Positions 24,101-38,100 of a DNA stretch of 64,000 bases are shown in pieces. How positions within the stretch are numbered: position 1 is the first letter of the stretch; each line of letters starts with the position of its first letter. Both the position numbers and the translations under genes were made by a program. Under the pieces are notes generated by a model. That model worked only from the letters and a program-made list of their open reading frames with translations, had not been told where the DNA came from and searched no databases. The DNA comes from Myrica gale (lineage: Eukaryota; Streptophyta; Magnoliopsida; Fagales; Myricaceae). The stretch covers positions 20,225,840-20,289,839 of the forward strand of contig OZ005602.1 of NCBI GenBank assembly GCA_963930655.1, in the 5' to 3' direction.

Positions 24101-26944
24101 ACAGAAGAGGTACCTTAAAGGAAGGAATGTCAGAGAATTCTGATTTTCTAGAAGTGGAGCGGTTTCATGTCAAAAGTGATCATAGGGATCAAGGGGTTGA
24201 GATAATGAGGCAAGATAGGAGGAGCAATAGAGGAATATCTGGTAAGGGTGAATCTCGAGGTTTGAGAGAGATTGAAAGAGATGTTCAGAATGTCGAAACA
24301 AGCGGTTCAGATACAAGCTCTTCAAAAGGAAAGAATGCTGAGCAAATCGAAAATCGCCGGTTTTCAAAATTCAACAAGAACATCAAAGACAGCGGGTTAG
24401 TAGAAAATCCAGAGGATGAAAAAGTCACTGTAATTCAAGCTGAAGAAAAGCAGCGGAAAAAAAGGAAGCGAACTATAATGAATGATGACCAGATATCACA
24501 GATAGAGAGAGCGCTCTTGGATGAACCTGATATGCAGCGAAATGCAGCTTCAATACAATCATGGGCTGAAAAATTATGTCTTCAAGTATGTCAAGCGCAC
24601 CCCACAATTTCATAATTATGCTAGTTTGATCTACTGGTAAAAAAAAGCATATTTGTTTCCCTAATATTTTCATACAATATGTTTTCCAGGGCTCTGAAGT
24701 TACACCTTCACAGCTAAAAAATTGGTGAGGAACTTCAACCGTTCGTTTTAGCACATGCACCAGTGGTTTAATTACCTTTTTCCATTTGATGTTTCACTTA
24801 GAGCTCCTTTTGATATCAAGATAACAGGTTGAATGGGGCTTGGAGTGATTCTTGTTAAGATTTTATCATTTCCTATGACTCAATAACTTTGTGCCTGCGG
24901 ATAAAAAGTGTTCTTAAAAAGTGCAAACTATGCAGAGTGAGAATCTATCAAATTCCAATTTGTAACTTTTTGCAGTCTTGTAGGCCTTAACCGATCCAGT
25001 TGGGATTGGATATAGAAGGGCACGTATGGTGCTGAAGACTCCTAGGATTTGACAGTCTGAATCGGCTGCTCTAAAACTGTGATACTATGGCTTGAGTAGG
25101 AATGAAAGGTTTGCAACCTCAAAGATTAGTTTAATCCGACCCGAATTTTAGTCTCACCATATAGATTGGTAAGGGCAATCTAGTAGCTCTTAGGTCCCAA
25201 GGTTCTTGCTGCAATCTCTAATTGACCAAAGAGTAGTCATGAGCCTTGAGTGAAAATGTAAAAATGAAAAAGAATAAGAGTAAACCACAGATGTTTCAGA
25301 TTTTTTTTCTTTAGGTTTAATTTCGTTTTCAGTTTTTGGCATTGTTGCAATTAATTTTGTATGGGATCTTCCAGCACTTGGGAATTTTGAAAAGATGGGA
25401 CCGCATTCAAAAGTTATTAATAGGCCTTCAGCAACTTTTATAATGGTTTATTTGTAAAATTCATTACCATAGCCTTAGTGCATTAATTGGCACTCTACAC
25501 CCTCTTTTTCTCTTTTCCCTTCTCATGTACTCTCTTGTCTATGACAGTTTCTTATTTATTGTGTTTAAATGGTAAAAATGGGGTTTTCTTTGTAAATCCA
25601 TTGTAATTAGTTGGAGAGATTGGTATGGAGTGTATATTGGAACTGAAAAGGATTGATCTTGTTTCCTCTGATAGACATGGGCACGTGTGGACACGGGGCA
25701 GGCCTAAGAAACGATATTGAACCTTATTCTAGACGTAGATCAGTTATGACACCTTTTCTTCCCCAACTCTAAAGAATGAAAAGTTGATTAATCATGGCTT
25801 AGAAAGGTGGTTCTTAATAGTTGTGTAGACTGTTTCCTCCCGTTTTCACTTCTTTGGGACTTTGGGTCAGGAGGAACTATTATTGTTAAGATTTTTAGCT
25901 GTTCAGTGAAAAATTACTTTTGGAAGACTGTTAGTTGCTTCCATCGATTGTCTGCAAAACAAGGCACTGGGGAACATATGTTGGTCTTAGGGGTCACAGA
26001 TGCATAATAGGCATTTTATTGGAGGGGAATTGGAAAAGATGTTTGCTACTGATGAATCATATGTGGGAAATTTACATGGGGAAACTGGGTTGGTAACAAT
26101 ACTTTTCCTCCCAGCAAAAGGAAATTCTAATGTCAAATTTAACTTCTACTTTATTGGCATTGTTGCAATTCCTTCCAATTTCTGATGTCGAGCATCTACT
26201 CCGTGAAGTTCCATTTATGAGGTGACACACTAAAATTCAACGTAATGTCTCATTTATTGATAAATGCATTCCAGTTATTAAAACATGCTATTTGCAGGGC
26301 AAAATAATATACTCCATCAGTCTGTAGTCTAGTGCTTTTTCATATGCTTTTTGCAGGTTTTGTTTTTTTAACTGAAACTTATGCGTATGTACATGTTATG
26401 TTTTATAAACAGGCTGAATAATAGAAAGGCCAGGCTAGCCCGCACAGCTAAAGATGTTCGTGAAATTACAGATGTCGACATTGCCCTTCCAGCCAAGCGA
26501 GGGGGGCCAGGGCCATTGTCCTGTGACTCACCTGTTCCAGGCGAAGATAGTAATGTCCGATTGAATGAGAGAAGAGATCCTCGAAGCATGTTGAGAACTG
26601 GTATTGGTGGTAACTTGGGGACTGCCCTGGCAGAGTTTGTTGATATTGGGCCTGCAGAATTTGTTCAATGCACGCCAGGTCAGTATGTTGTGCTTGTAGA
26701 TGTGCAAGGAGAGGAGATTGGTAAGGGAAAGGTTCATCAGGTGCATGGTAAATGGTATGGAAGGAGCCTGGAGGAACTAGAAACGTGTGTTGTGGATGTT
26801 AATGAGCTTAAGGCTGACAGAGGGACGAAACTTCCGTACCCATCTGAAGCCACAGGCACCTCATTCGACGAGGCTGAAACAAAACTTGGGGCAATGAGAG
26901 TATTGTGGGATGCTGACAGAATTTTCATGTTGCGGCCTCAGTGA
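15130..26944 (+). CDS. NDX: Nodulin homeobox protein NDX
   Basis: Seventeen coding exons: 15130-15189, 15367-15492, 15586-15744, 17592-17675, 17743-17871, 19312-19530, 19876-20004, 20146-20241, 20882-21037, 21135-21426, 21530-21655, 21751-21820, 23416-23479, 23596-23664, 24037-24585, 24690-24724 and 26413-26944, giving 964 aa. All introns are GT-AG and phases agree. The helical N-terminal region ([20 protein letters not shown]) is the plant-specific NDX-A part. A divergent homeodomain lies at about residues 733-797, opening RKKRKRT, with recognition helix [15 protein letters not shown] (WLNNR instead of WFxNR). The C-terminus ([13 protein letters not shown] to [11 protein letters not shown]) is the conserved NDX-B region. 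NDX is known in Arabidopsis as a nuclear protein that stabilises an R-loop at the antisense COOLAIR promoter of FLC, and in legumes as a nodulin. ATG 15130 (MRQAKEEP) fits family N-termini. Introns hold several transposon insertions but coding sequence looks intact. Confidence 0.93.
16224..17425. mobile_element. MULE-type element in NDX intron 3, split by LINE
   Basis: Terminal inverted repeats of about 210-230 bp occupy 16224-16450 and about 17195-17425; both include ATCTATGGGCAAAAATCAATC on one strand or the other. The flanks are a perfect 9-bp duplication TAATTAATT (16215-16223 and 17426-17434). Its interior is occupied by a LINE fragment at about 16460-17187, so without that insertion the element would be about 470 bp. 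No transposase is present. Confidence 0.8.
16460..17187 (-). mobile_element. Twin-primed (inverted) LINE fragment
   Basis: Bases 16680-17187 read plus-strand LINE ORF2 sequence of the linker after the endonuclease domain ([52 protein letters not shown]). Bases 16471-16670 are the LINE 3' end on the opposite strand, with the A tail appearing as a T-run at about 16460-16471. A 5' part inverted relative to a 3' poly(A) part is the arrangement produced by twin priming. No functional protein can be made. Confidence 0.8.
17960..18350 (-). mobile_element. Poly(A) retroposon remnant in NDX intron 5
   Basis: On the minus strand the sequence runs from about 18350 to an A-rich tail at 17964-17990. It contains an open frame at 18292-18017 with no recognised domain and GC-rich text unlike the surrounding intron. 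The A-rich end suggests a retroposon; no target duplication was found and the 5' limit is uncertain. Confidence 0.4.
22373..22571. mobile_element. PIF/Harbinger-type MITE, copy B
   Basis: A 199-bp element with ends GGTTGTGTTTG and CAAACGCACCC, flanked on both sides by AAA. It lies in the NDX intron at 21821-23415. The interior matches copy C at 62125-62322 closely over its whole length. Confidence 0.75.
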
Positions 26945-29137
26945 ATGTAACTGATTATCAATTGAATGCAATTTTTGTTGCCTAAAAGCTAGTGGTTTCA
27001 CATGTCAGAGTAGTTATATAATGTGTAGGCAGGAAATTACTGTGCATAAGTTAGATCTTGATGTGTAGGGTTTCGATTAAAGATATTTCAAAACTGTGCT
27101 CAACCAGGTAAGTACGTTTTTCCCTATCCCCTGCCATGTATTAGGTACATGGCCTAAACCCTGGACAGTTGGGCAACTTGATCCTCTTCCCCGACTACTG
27201 CCGGTTCTTCATATGTGCGCATGATACGGTGGTGTGGAGTGATCGGGAGTTAGGAAACTGACAGAATTGTTCAGTAATACATTCGATGGAGGAAATTGGT
27301 GTTCCTGACGCTCTCATGATAGCTCTCTTGCCTCAAAATATCATGGGCTTATATTGGGGGCTTAAACTCTTCCTTATGTAACGGTCTACAGCTGCTGGAT
27401 TTGCCTCTAGAAAATATGGCATGTCAGGAAGGGTTGTGTGAACAATCACTCAGACCGATTGAAAGGGAATCATTGGCTTATAGATGCTATGGAAGTCTAA
27501 AAATGTTGCAAGTCTTCTAGTTTTTCTTCTCCTCTTCTCTTTTCTTGTGTTTTTGGAGGCATGGTGAAAGCGCAGAATGGGGAAAAAATAGTTCTGATGC
27601 CATGTCGGCTATCTACGATAGTCCATAAATAAAGATTGCTTCACTTACCCAAAAAAATAATAATAAAGATTGCTTCTGCAAAGTAGAGGTGGCTTGGAAA
27701 TAAGCTACAAGGTTTTGGTGTATGGAATCCTGTCTGGAAAGGTTGATTAATGATCCCAAGGAAACTTATTTGATTAAATATAGAAGGGGGGGGAGGGGGG
27801 GACTTCGTACTGGTTGGGACTTCTTACTTGGCTTGATAAAAGTAATACCTTCCTTGTTTGGGAAGTAAAAATTTCAAGAATTTTGAGAGTTTGTAAGAGA
27901 AAATTGAGAGTTAAAAGACTTTTATTGAAGTTTATAAAATGTTGGAGAAAAAGATTTGGAATGTTTGATTGTAAAATGATTTTTATTAGAGTTAGTTAAA
28001 AAGTAAGGAGAGGAATATTTGATGGAATTTTTTAATAAAAAATAATAAAATTTGTTATAAAAAGGTAAGGAGAGATGATTTTATTTTATTTTTTATGAAA
28101 AAAATATTGAAATTTGAGTGAAAATTGAGATTTTGATGTTTTTGGTTGTAAAAAACTTGACTTAGAAAAAATTCTTAAAATGTTAGAAATATTTTTTTTT
28201 TCTAGCCAAACATTTACCAATCTCAACTTTATTAATTAGATCATTGAAGTAAAGAAGTGGGTGAATAGAGATAATGGGCATATCATAAGAACTCGATGAA
28301 TAGGGATGATGGGCATGACTTTCGTTCTCTTCGCATCATACCTATGGAGACTCGAACTTGCTTCTTGTCATCTACCTAACCATATGGGAGTATCCTTTTA
28401 TCCCTGGCTACTGTCCCTCGGCCTCCATACCTATGATATGTATACGTGTGTATATATATGCATTTTCATATTCCTTTTACAAAAAATTAATGTAGCAAAT
28501 TCATATAACCAGCAGCCTTTGTACTTGGTTAGTTGTGTCAAATCCAGTGTTGCACCTGTGGCTTCGACCCAAGTGCAGATAGGCACTGATCATAGATTTC
28601 AGTCCACGAATTCCAGAGACATGACAAAGGAACAAAATGGTCCCAAAAGAGAACAAACAAAGAGGTACAAAAGGCTTAAATGCTTGGCCACGGTTTCTGT
28701 GACTGAAATACCTATATGCAGTGAGGCAGTTTAATTGCAGAACAGAAAACATTATATCACTGAACAGCACAATGAGCTCAAAATTTTAACTTAAAACTCT
28801 CTGTTCTCATTTTCCTTTTCTCTTCCCTCAAATTGCACTGCTCATAAAAAAAAAAAAAAAAGAGTAGAACGTTGCCTATGTGCATTGTACATTCTTCTTA
28901 GCAGAAATGAATGGAGATGGTACGTTCCTTTCAACTCTGCAGATCGAAATGATGCGACTAACCAGAGGGTTAATGTGCATGAGATGCTATGGGGTTGAGT
29001 TAATCGGCCTTTCGTCTCTTGCAAAAACCTTTCTCAATTTTCAACATCCAGCTTTACACTTCAAACTAAAGCTGCCTATTGCCGAAGTTAGCAACAGTAA
29101 GTGACAGATTGCGTAGGAACCATAAAACTGAACCGCA
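26945..29137. other. NDX to transporter convergent intergenic region
   Basis: This contains the 3' UTRs of two convergent genes. A MITE-like AT-rich segment occupies about 27850-28215, with ends carrying TTGTTTGGG and CCAAACATTT. A direct repeat AATAAAGATTGCTTC flanks a short A-run near 27627-27676. Open frames at 28306-28770 are not recognisable. Confidence 0.4.
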
Positions 29138-32100
29138 TCATGGATTCTCCTTCAGAGGACTGGAAGCCCCATTCTCAGTAGCTTCTGAACTAGGAGTTTT
29201 TTTAGCTGGATTTCTCAAGAAACTTTTTGCATAAAGGGAACTAAAGACAATAACCTGATCAAAATATCCAATGAAGGTTATTGGGATTTAAAAAAAACTG
29301 AAAATGGACTGTTTAAGAAAAGATTCAGGTTGATGCTTACAGCTCCAATCAACTGTTCCCAGCTAAGGGGATGGGCAAACCACACACATGATAGCATAAT
29401 GCTCACCAGCTTTCATGAATAAAGACATTGACAAGATACTATCCGTTAGAAGTGTAGTTTTGAGGGGCAACATGAAAGAAGATGAACAGTTGTTATGGAG
29501 ATTTATGCTTTACCTGTCTTGTGGTCATTATGGTCGCAAATGTAAGGGCCCCAAAATTGCGAATTGTGTAAGAAATGAAAAATTGACTTATTGTTGCTAC
29601 CTGCAACAAATATCATTGTGAAAACAGAATACTGGGGTCATGAAGGGGAATGGGGATCAACCCTGAGATCTGTTGCTAGAATCAAAGCGAAAACAAAAAC
29701 CGGCATAAGTAGTGATTAGAAAATTACAATGGAAGAAGGTTAGGTGACTTACAGTAGAAAGCAATGCAATGTCAAAGAAAGAATCATTATGGCGATAAAC
29801 AAAATCTATTGCTGGAAGTAGATGTCCTTGTAATATAATACCTGATCAAAATGATGAACACGAAGATGGAATCACCAAACAAAAATATAACAGCACAATC
29901 TATACTCTTAAAATAGTACAAGATGCTAACACGCAGAAGAAAACTAAACATCAATTTTCTCAAATTTAGGTCGTAACTTAGGAATTCCTAGTGCACTCCT
30001 CCTGTGATTTGTCTTTGTCTGCATTAACATGCTTACTTCTAATAAAGATTGATCCATAAGTTAATGTCAACCAAGTACAATTACCATTAGCTCATCAAAT
30101 GGAAACTGAAAAACGGAAGGACAGAAAAGATCATCTTATGAGTAGCTCCATTTATGGCTCACTATACACCCCTACTTCTCATCAACACTGTCCCCAAATT
30201 CCTGTCACCACTACTGCCACTCAAGATCACCACCATCATCGGAATCCTTGACACCACAAACACCATTAGAAACTATGACCACCTATGCTGCCAGCCCCTA
30301 CTTTTTCTGTGTTCAAACCATCACCATCTCTTCATTGGTAGTGAAATGCTATAGAAGCACAAACCAAGAGTTCCTTGGCTCGCAGTGAAGGATCTTAATA
30401 GAAGACGCATTGTTCTGATTGAACTCCAAACTCAACTCAATTAAAGATCACTTCACCATATTTGAAGATGCATATAGTGGGAGGACAGGCATGATTTCAG
30501 AAAATTGTGATGAAAAGCGACAGAATGGGAGCAAGTCTTCAGTTCTCCAGGTTAAAGACACAAGGTAAGTTTTAGGTAAATTGGTTGTTTCCATTGCAAT
30601 AGTCAGCAACAAACTTGCCATTTTAAGGCACAAGCAGAACTAATTAAGCATCTTGAAAGTGCCTTAACTTCATACCTGCTTGGAATAAGGATTGTGCAAC
30701 AAAACAAAACAAGTAATACATTGCTGACACACAAACCTCATCCAGTCATTGTCTTGCATGGCCACACTTATGACAAAGGCCTAGAGTAGTAGAAATATCT
30801 CTACGTCTGAGAAAAGATGTCTAATGAGTAAAAGTAGTGCACTTGGCAAAAGAAGTTTGATAAGTTTCACCATGATTTTCAAACACTTATATGACATAGT
30901 TTCCTATCAGACAGAGATGAAAATACCCAGAGCTGCATTTCAATGTCCCCCCAAGCAATGGATGTCAGTGCTTAAAACAGTTTCTCAGAGAAATAGCACA
31001 GTGATTGACATGGCTAAACTGCAACCTATAAGTGCCTTCTGACATAGGCTTAGTAGAGTTAAGAACAATGTACTAAACTATATCCAATTATTTCCATTGA
31101 TTAATAGGGATTAATTGCAATTTGGTTGGGATAAAGGCTTAGTAGAGTTGAGAACCATGTACTAAACTGCATCCAATAGTACTACAAAGCTCAATAGAGG
31201 TAAAAGTTCAGAATTTTTATTTCTATGAAGAAATAACTCCTGTCCTGAGATTGTCACTAAACTATCAGTAATCCATTACGGCAACATGATAGCTGAGAAC
31301 AAAACCATGAATCCGTCATGAGTTGTCGTAATGAAACGTTCTTAAGGCATTCAAAGAGAGTATACAAAACAAAAAAATTGCAAAATTGCTAGATACGGCA
31401 TCCATCATGCTTCTGCATACAGCCCCCCATTCCCACGTAGGTCCTTACATAGGCAAAAGGGAGAATTACATTTTGGACACCTGTAACTACCACCCCTTTT
31501 CCAATGTGGTACTCAGACTACTAATCTTGACATGCTGTATCTTCAATCTGTCTGGAAGTTAAATGTGCACCCTTGATTAAGATCTGAACATTAAGATTGT
31601 GCCATGTGCCGTATTTTTCATCCATCATAATAGCTCTTAATCGACTGTTTAGATTACCATTTTCTGAATGTTTTAGAATGTAATACATTAAAAAGGTTGG
31701 CTGTTTAGGTTACTAAGGAGTAAAATGGGTGATAGTTCCAAGGTGAAAATGTAACTCCCATAACCAAACTGCGGCTAGATTAATTAAAAAGTAACAAGAT
31801 TGGGAAAACAACAGGGAACTTACCTGTCAAGCTAAGAATACAGGAACACAAGGTTGTGTAGAATATTTGGTTGTGTATTTCCATATCATAGCCCTTAAAA
31901 AGTTTATCTTGGAATGTGCTCGTAAAGCCATCAAACCTGTTAACCACAGATGAACGTAAGAGATTATGGGAAACAAATAAATATCCTTTCCTAACCTCTC
32001 ATTTAATCATCTAGAAAGTAGAGTCTAAAAGCTAACCAAAAACAACCTGAAACAAATGTCCAATATTACAACCAAATCAATATGAGGCCATGGATGGCAT

Positions 32101-35100
32101 TGCTGTAATGGACCAGCTGTTAGATGTATAAATGCATAGTTTAATTTCTGTATATCTAACAAAAAACAAACCAACAATCTCCCTGTAGCATTCTACGTGT
32201 GGCACTTGCCCACTGCATGAGTAAAGCATCGTCTAAAGGCATAAGATACAAAGGCATTCTTATAGAAGCATACAGGCATTAAATGAGTAATAAATACTTG
32301 AAATTTTACATATAACGTATCCTGAGATTATAATTTAGATATAATTAATGGCCAACGCCAAAGAAAGTCTTAATTACCAAGATTAGTTATCCTAATAATG
32401 GGAGAATGATTTCATCGTTTATTTGGTGGTGTTTTTGGAGGGGAACGTAACAATAGATGTTACATCTATTGCCCTTTGATTTTTACTCTTATTTATATGA
32501 AGAGCCTTTTGCTTGACGCCCCACTTTGGATGGGTTGGAGTTTGAGAGTATTTCGGAGGATGATACGGAGTGGCTTGAGAGGCCTTTTGATGTGGAGGAG
32601 GTGACGGGGGGTTCATAGCCTCAATGGTGATAAGGAGCCGGGTCCGGATGATTTTTCCTTGGCCTTTTACCAAGCTTGTTGAGAGATTATTAAGATGGAT
32701 GTTATTGCAATGTTTAATGAGTTTGCTAGGATGGGTGGTTTGTTTGGAGTCTGAACTCTTCTTTCATTGTCCTCATTCCCAAAAAACCTAGGGCAATTGA
32801 CCTTAAGGATTTTCGTCCTATTAGTTTGGTAGGGGGCGTTTAGAAGATTTTAGCCAAGGTGTTGGCTAATAGGCTGAAGCTTGTTCTTGATAAGATTATT
32901 TCACTTTTTCAGAGCGCTTTTGTTCAGAGGGCGACAGATTTTGGACTCGGTGTTCATTGCTAATGAGTGCATCGATTTGAGGTTGCAATTGGGGTGTCGG
33001 GCATGCTATGCAAGTTGGATGTTCAGAAAGCCTATGATCATGTGAACTGGAAGTTTTTTTTGTACCTTCTCCGGAGGTGCGTCTTCGGTGAAAAATGGTG
33101 TAGGTGGATCTCGTTTTGCATTTCGTCGGTGAGGTTTTTTGTGATTGTTAATGGCTGCCCATAAGGGTTCTTCGGTAGCTCCTGTGGCTTACGGCAAAGG
33201 GATCCTCTTTCTCCCCTTTTGTTCGTGATTATCATGAAAGCCTTTAGCCGTATGTTGTGGAGAGTGGTTGAGCATGGGAGATTAAAGGGGTTCATGGTTG
33301 GAGGTGGCTCACGGGGTAGCGTGTGCATTTCTCATTTGTTCTTCGCGGATGATACTTTGGTGTTGTGTGAAGCGGATGCGAGTGAATTTAGGAGCCTCAG
33401 ATGCCTTCTTTTGTGTTTTGAGGTGGTTTCGGGCCTTCGTATTAATTTGTCAAAATCTGAGGTTATTCCTATTGGCAGGGTTGACAATGTTCAGGAATTG
33501 GCGGGCATTTTGGAGTATCGGTTGTCTTCGCTTCCTTTGAGATATTTGGGCCTTCCATTGGGGGCTAGTTTTAAGTGTGTACACATTTGGGATAGGATTA
33601 TCGAAAGGATGGAAAGGAGGCTAGCAGGGTGGAAGAGGATGTATCTTTCTAAGGGGGTAGCCTTACTCTTATTAAATCTACTATTTCGTGCCTTCCGACT
33701 TATTTCCTATCTCTATTCCCTCTTCCGGTAATTGTGGCTAAGAGGTTGGAAAAGATTCAGAGGGATTTCCTTTGGGGCAGTGATGAGAATGTGCATAAAT
33801 TCCACCTTGTGAAGTGGGAGTTGGTGTGTTCTCCTCTTCATAGTGGGGGTTTGGGGATTTGGAGTTTATCCATGTTTAATAGGGCTCTTTTGCGTAAGTG
33901 GTTGTGACGATTTGCTCATGAGAGTGATAGGCTTTGGAGGCTTGTCATTGCTGCAAAATATGGGAGTTATGGGGGTGATTGGAGATCTCATTCTATTCAG
34001 GGACCTTATGGAGTTAGCCTTTGGCGATATATTTGCAAAGGGTGAGATTTCTTCAGTAAGCATATTAGGTTTGTGGTGGGGAGTGGTGAAAAGGTTAGTT
34101 TTTGGCAAGATGTTTGGTGTGGTGATAATCCTTTGTCTTTGTCTTTTCTGGTGGTTTATTCTTTGGCTCGTAATACGGAGGCTATGGTGGCAATTGTATG
34201 GTGGGAATGATGGTCGTGTAGTGTGTAATGTTTCCTTTGTCAGGGCTGCTAATGATTGGGAGTTGGAGGAATTCTCCGTGTTTTTCTCCTTGCTGTATGG
34301 GTCGGTGCTTAGGAGAAGGGAGGAAGATACGATCCTTTGGACTTGTTCTAAGAATGGTTTGTTTTCTGTTAAGTCCATGTACTCTTCCGTTGCTAGTAGG
34401 AGAAGTTTGTCTTTTCCTTGGAAAGGAGTGTGGCGGTCGACGTGCCCTTTGAAGGTCTCATTCTTTGTGTGGGAGGCTATGTATGGGAAAATTCTTACTT
34501 CGGATAATCTTCGAAGGAAAGGTATATACATTGCTGATTGGTGCTATCTTTGTCGAGAAGATGGGGAGTCGATTAATCATGTGCTCCTCCATTGTCCGCT
34601 CACGCGGGGGCTTTGGAATCATGTGCTTGGTATTATGAATTTTCATTGGGTGATGCCGGAGAAGGTGACGGGAGTGTTGTGGAGTTGGAATCGGAGATTC
34701 TCGAACCCGATTGCTAAGGCTATTTGGAGAATGATTTCTTCGTGCATTTGGTGGTGTATTTGGAAGGAACGGAATAATAGATGTTTTGAGAATTGCTCCT
34801 TGTCTTTAGAGAAGTTGCAAGGATTTTTGTTACTCTCTTTGTTTAGTTGGGCTAATGCGGTGCTTGGCTGCCCTTTTGTTGATTTTCTTAGTTTTGTGGC
34901 TTGTTTAGACTTAAATGATATCGGTATAGTCCTTTGTATTGTTATCGCTTTTCTTAATGAAATTGGTTGCTTATAAAAAAAAATGTTACTTTCTCTTGTT
35001 AGTTGGGCTAATGCGGTGTTAGGCTGCCCTTTTGTTGATTCTTAGTTTTCTTGCTTGTTTAGACTAAGCGATTTCGGTATAGTCCATTGTATTGCTTTCG

Positions 35101-38100
35101 CTTTTTCTAATGAGATTGGCTTTTTTTCTGAAATTAATGAGATTGGCTTACTTACCAAAAAAGATAGTTATCCTAATAATGAGACAATATAAGTTCCCAA
35201 GACAATACCCGAGATAGCCAACCATTAGGGAGACACCCCAAACAGTGTTTTCCCTTCCTCTACTGTATGGATTGATGTCAGATGCTGCCTACAATAAAGT
35301 GCACACAGAAGAATTAGTTCACATGACATTTGTGAAATCACCATTTGTCCTGAAAGCTTAAACTGATGAGAGGTAGATTTTTATAATTTGAAGTATATTT
35401 TATAACAACATTCAAGTTGGATACAAGTTAGTTCAGGTTCTCATGTATTATCAACAGAGTCCACCACGGGATTCTTGCATATTAAAAAAAACCAACATTA
35501 ATTTCATAAAGCAGACATATGAGAGCACCATTCAGTTTAATTGATATAGTTCAGTCATGTATTGCTACATTTGCTGTCAAATGACCTAATCCAATGTACA
35601 TACTCAAGTATTTAATCGACAATGTGGTCGTAGTTGAGGTCAGATTGAGCAAGGCCATAAGAATTCAAGTTTATATATATATGTAAGCATACTCAAATTC
35701 AGATAAATATGTGAGTAGCCAGCCTATGTTTTCGACTTTGGAATCGGAAGGTGAGAGTTGACCAGTTTGGTGGGCAACCTAAATGGGACAATAAGGCAGT
35801 GTTTTCTTTTTAGGAAAAAGTTAAGAATAAGGCTGTGTTGTCTCACACTTCTGTCATAGAAAGTAAAAGAAAAGGATGGATTTTAAAAGTTGAATCTAAA
35901 GTGTACTAAAACACATGTAAAGAATCTGAGGTAGCTTGTTATCTCCGCAACTGCTACACTCGGCTTTCGCGGGAATCACATCTAAAAAGGAATAAAACCA
36001 AGTTACAAAGTACCAACAATATGATTGAATGGTTATTTTGAATACAAGTTTTCAAGACAAACAAACAGGGGTGGGGCCAATTTTACGTTGGTATCTTCTC
36101 AATTGAGAAAAATAAAATAAAAAGAGGACAAAAGAGTCTTGAATCAGGCAAAGAATTGGAGAATAAGGCCACTGTCATTACCGGATATAGAATAAATATT
36201 GAACAACCCAGGGTCACAAGAAAAGCCAACAAATAGTCATGTCCTCTGTATTTTTTCTGCATTATGAGAGTGCTCCAAACCTGTGCAACAGTAGGACAAT
36301 AAAGTAACGTTTAACACAAAACAATTCACAATAAGAAGCATCTGATGGAGAAGAAGATTAAAGGGTCTCCACCTAAAACATGAGGAAAAGTGATGAAAAA
36401 CATCAATTATATAAATAAACATAATCAAATGATTGCAACCAAGAAAGAAAAGTTTCAGAAAAGCTATCACATCATTTAATCTTCAGAAAGGCCTCTATAA
36501 GATAAATTCTTCCTGGGAAAGACAGTGAAAATAATAATAATAATAATAATCTTTGAAAAGTTACTATTGCACCCCGTCCCCTGCAACATCTTCCCCTTCA
36601 GCTTTCCAATAAGCTTAGATAAAAAAAAATATACATAAGAATTAAAGTAAACATCCAACCCCCCCCCCCCCTCTTGGCGGGAGGAGGCTTCTTCTAAATG
36701 CGAGGATATTCGGCTTCAATTGATTGCATGATATGGATGATCAGTTTAGGAGCTATCCAGGCTACTCTTTTGTTCTTTCCTATCAGAAGGCTAAGTTTTC
36801 TCAGTCACTGGTCTTGAATGTGGGAAATCAATCTATCAAAAAGTGGGGAAAACTCATACTTACAGCAGACTGCAGCTGAAAACCTCATTCCCTCATTAGT
36901 GTTCTGATGGCGTTATCGCCTCACGTGATCCATTTTAAAATTAATGCATGTGCATGGAATATCTGCCTAGATAACCCCAACTCCCTCTCCCAAACTTGTT
37001 TCAACAATTTATATAGCATTTTTTTAGAAGCAAACTGCAATAACTAGAGTTGTTACGTTTAGTAACAAAACTGACAAATTACATAGAACAGTGTCAACAT
37101 GATCTCAATTAAATGATATGATGGAAAGAGTTATTACAGCATACTGAGCTAAGATATGGGAACAGACAGTAACCAACTCCTAAATTAAAACAGCATCAGA
37201 AATTTTCCACTCTCCAGTAATACAGGGACAACTCTATCAGAAAGCATAATGTGAAGCACCTATAACAAGGAGTATATTACAGAGGTAGGAAAACATACAC
37301 TAAATAAGAGGTTATAAGTAATTGACAAGACCAACTGGCAATGTTGGCCAACAAATAACACTTTCATTTTATATTTTTCTCCGATGGAAAGAATTTTAAA
37401 CGATAGCATCCAGTCCCAAAAAAAAACACAAGCACAATTGACTTACCATAACAGGTATCATTTTAGCACATTTAGCAAGCGTCTGAACAGGAAAACTGAC
37501 ATATTTGAGGGCCTGCAGCAACCGTTGTTTCAGTAAAGTGTTTACAATCGATTAACTTCCAACAAAAACTGCCTATTTAGAAAAGCTCATACAAAGGAGA
37601 CAGAGAAATTTAAATATGTGAAAATCTACACAGCTTACCTCATACTGACATGTGGTGGTTAATATGTTCGATACAGACACAAGGCAGTACTTGTAAACTG
37701 GAGCTACTGGGTCCAGTGCTTTTTTACTAGCCTAGAAGCCAAAAATTACAACGTCAAGAAGAATGATGTCTGAGAAGTTGCTGAAGCAATAAAAGGCACC
37801 CAAGAAATACAGCCACATTAGGTAGGTTGCAGTTTAAACACAGTTCAAAATTCTAATTGGAATAGTCCTCAATGTTAGTCTGTAGGACCCAAGAAGCCTA
37901 CCAAAATACTATAAAACAAACAGTGACTCACCAGTAAAGCACCTGCAGAGACGGCGGATGTTGTCATGCGGTTGCAGAAAACAAGAAACAATGAGTACTT
38001 AAAATATTCTTTGTTCACTCCATATGGTACTCTCATGATCTTTTCCTGCAGAAGACGAATTGTTGTGAATCACTTCAAGCAACGTGTTCAACTTGTAGAC

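Noticed and set aside
26528..26928. Minus-strand frames of 72 and 63 codons
   Set aside because: Shadows of the last NDX exon.
33866..34531. 221-codon minus-strand frame
   Set aside because: Antisense to LINE reverse transcriptase and zinc-binding sequence; no independent resemblance to a protein.
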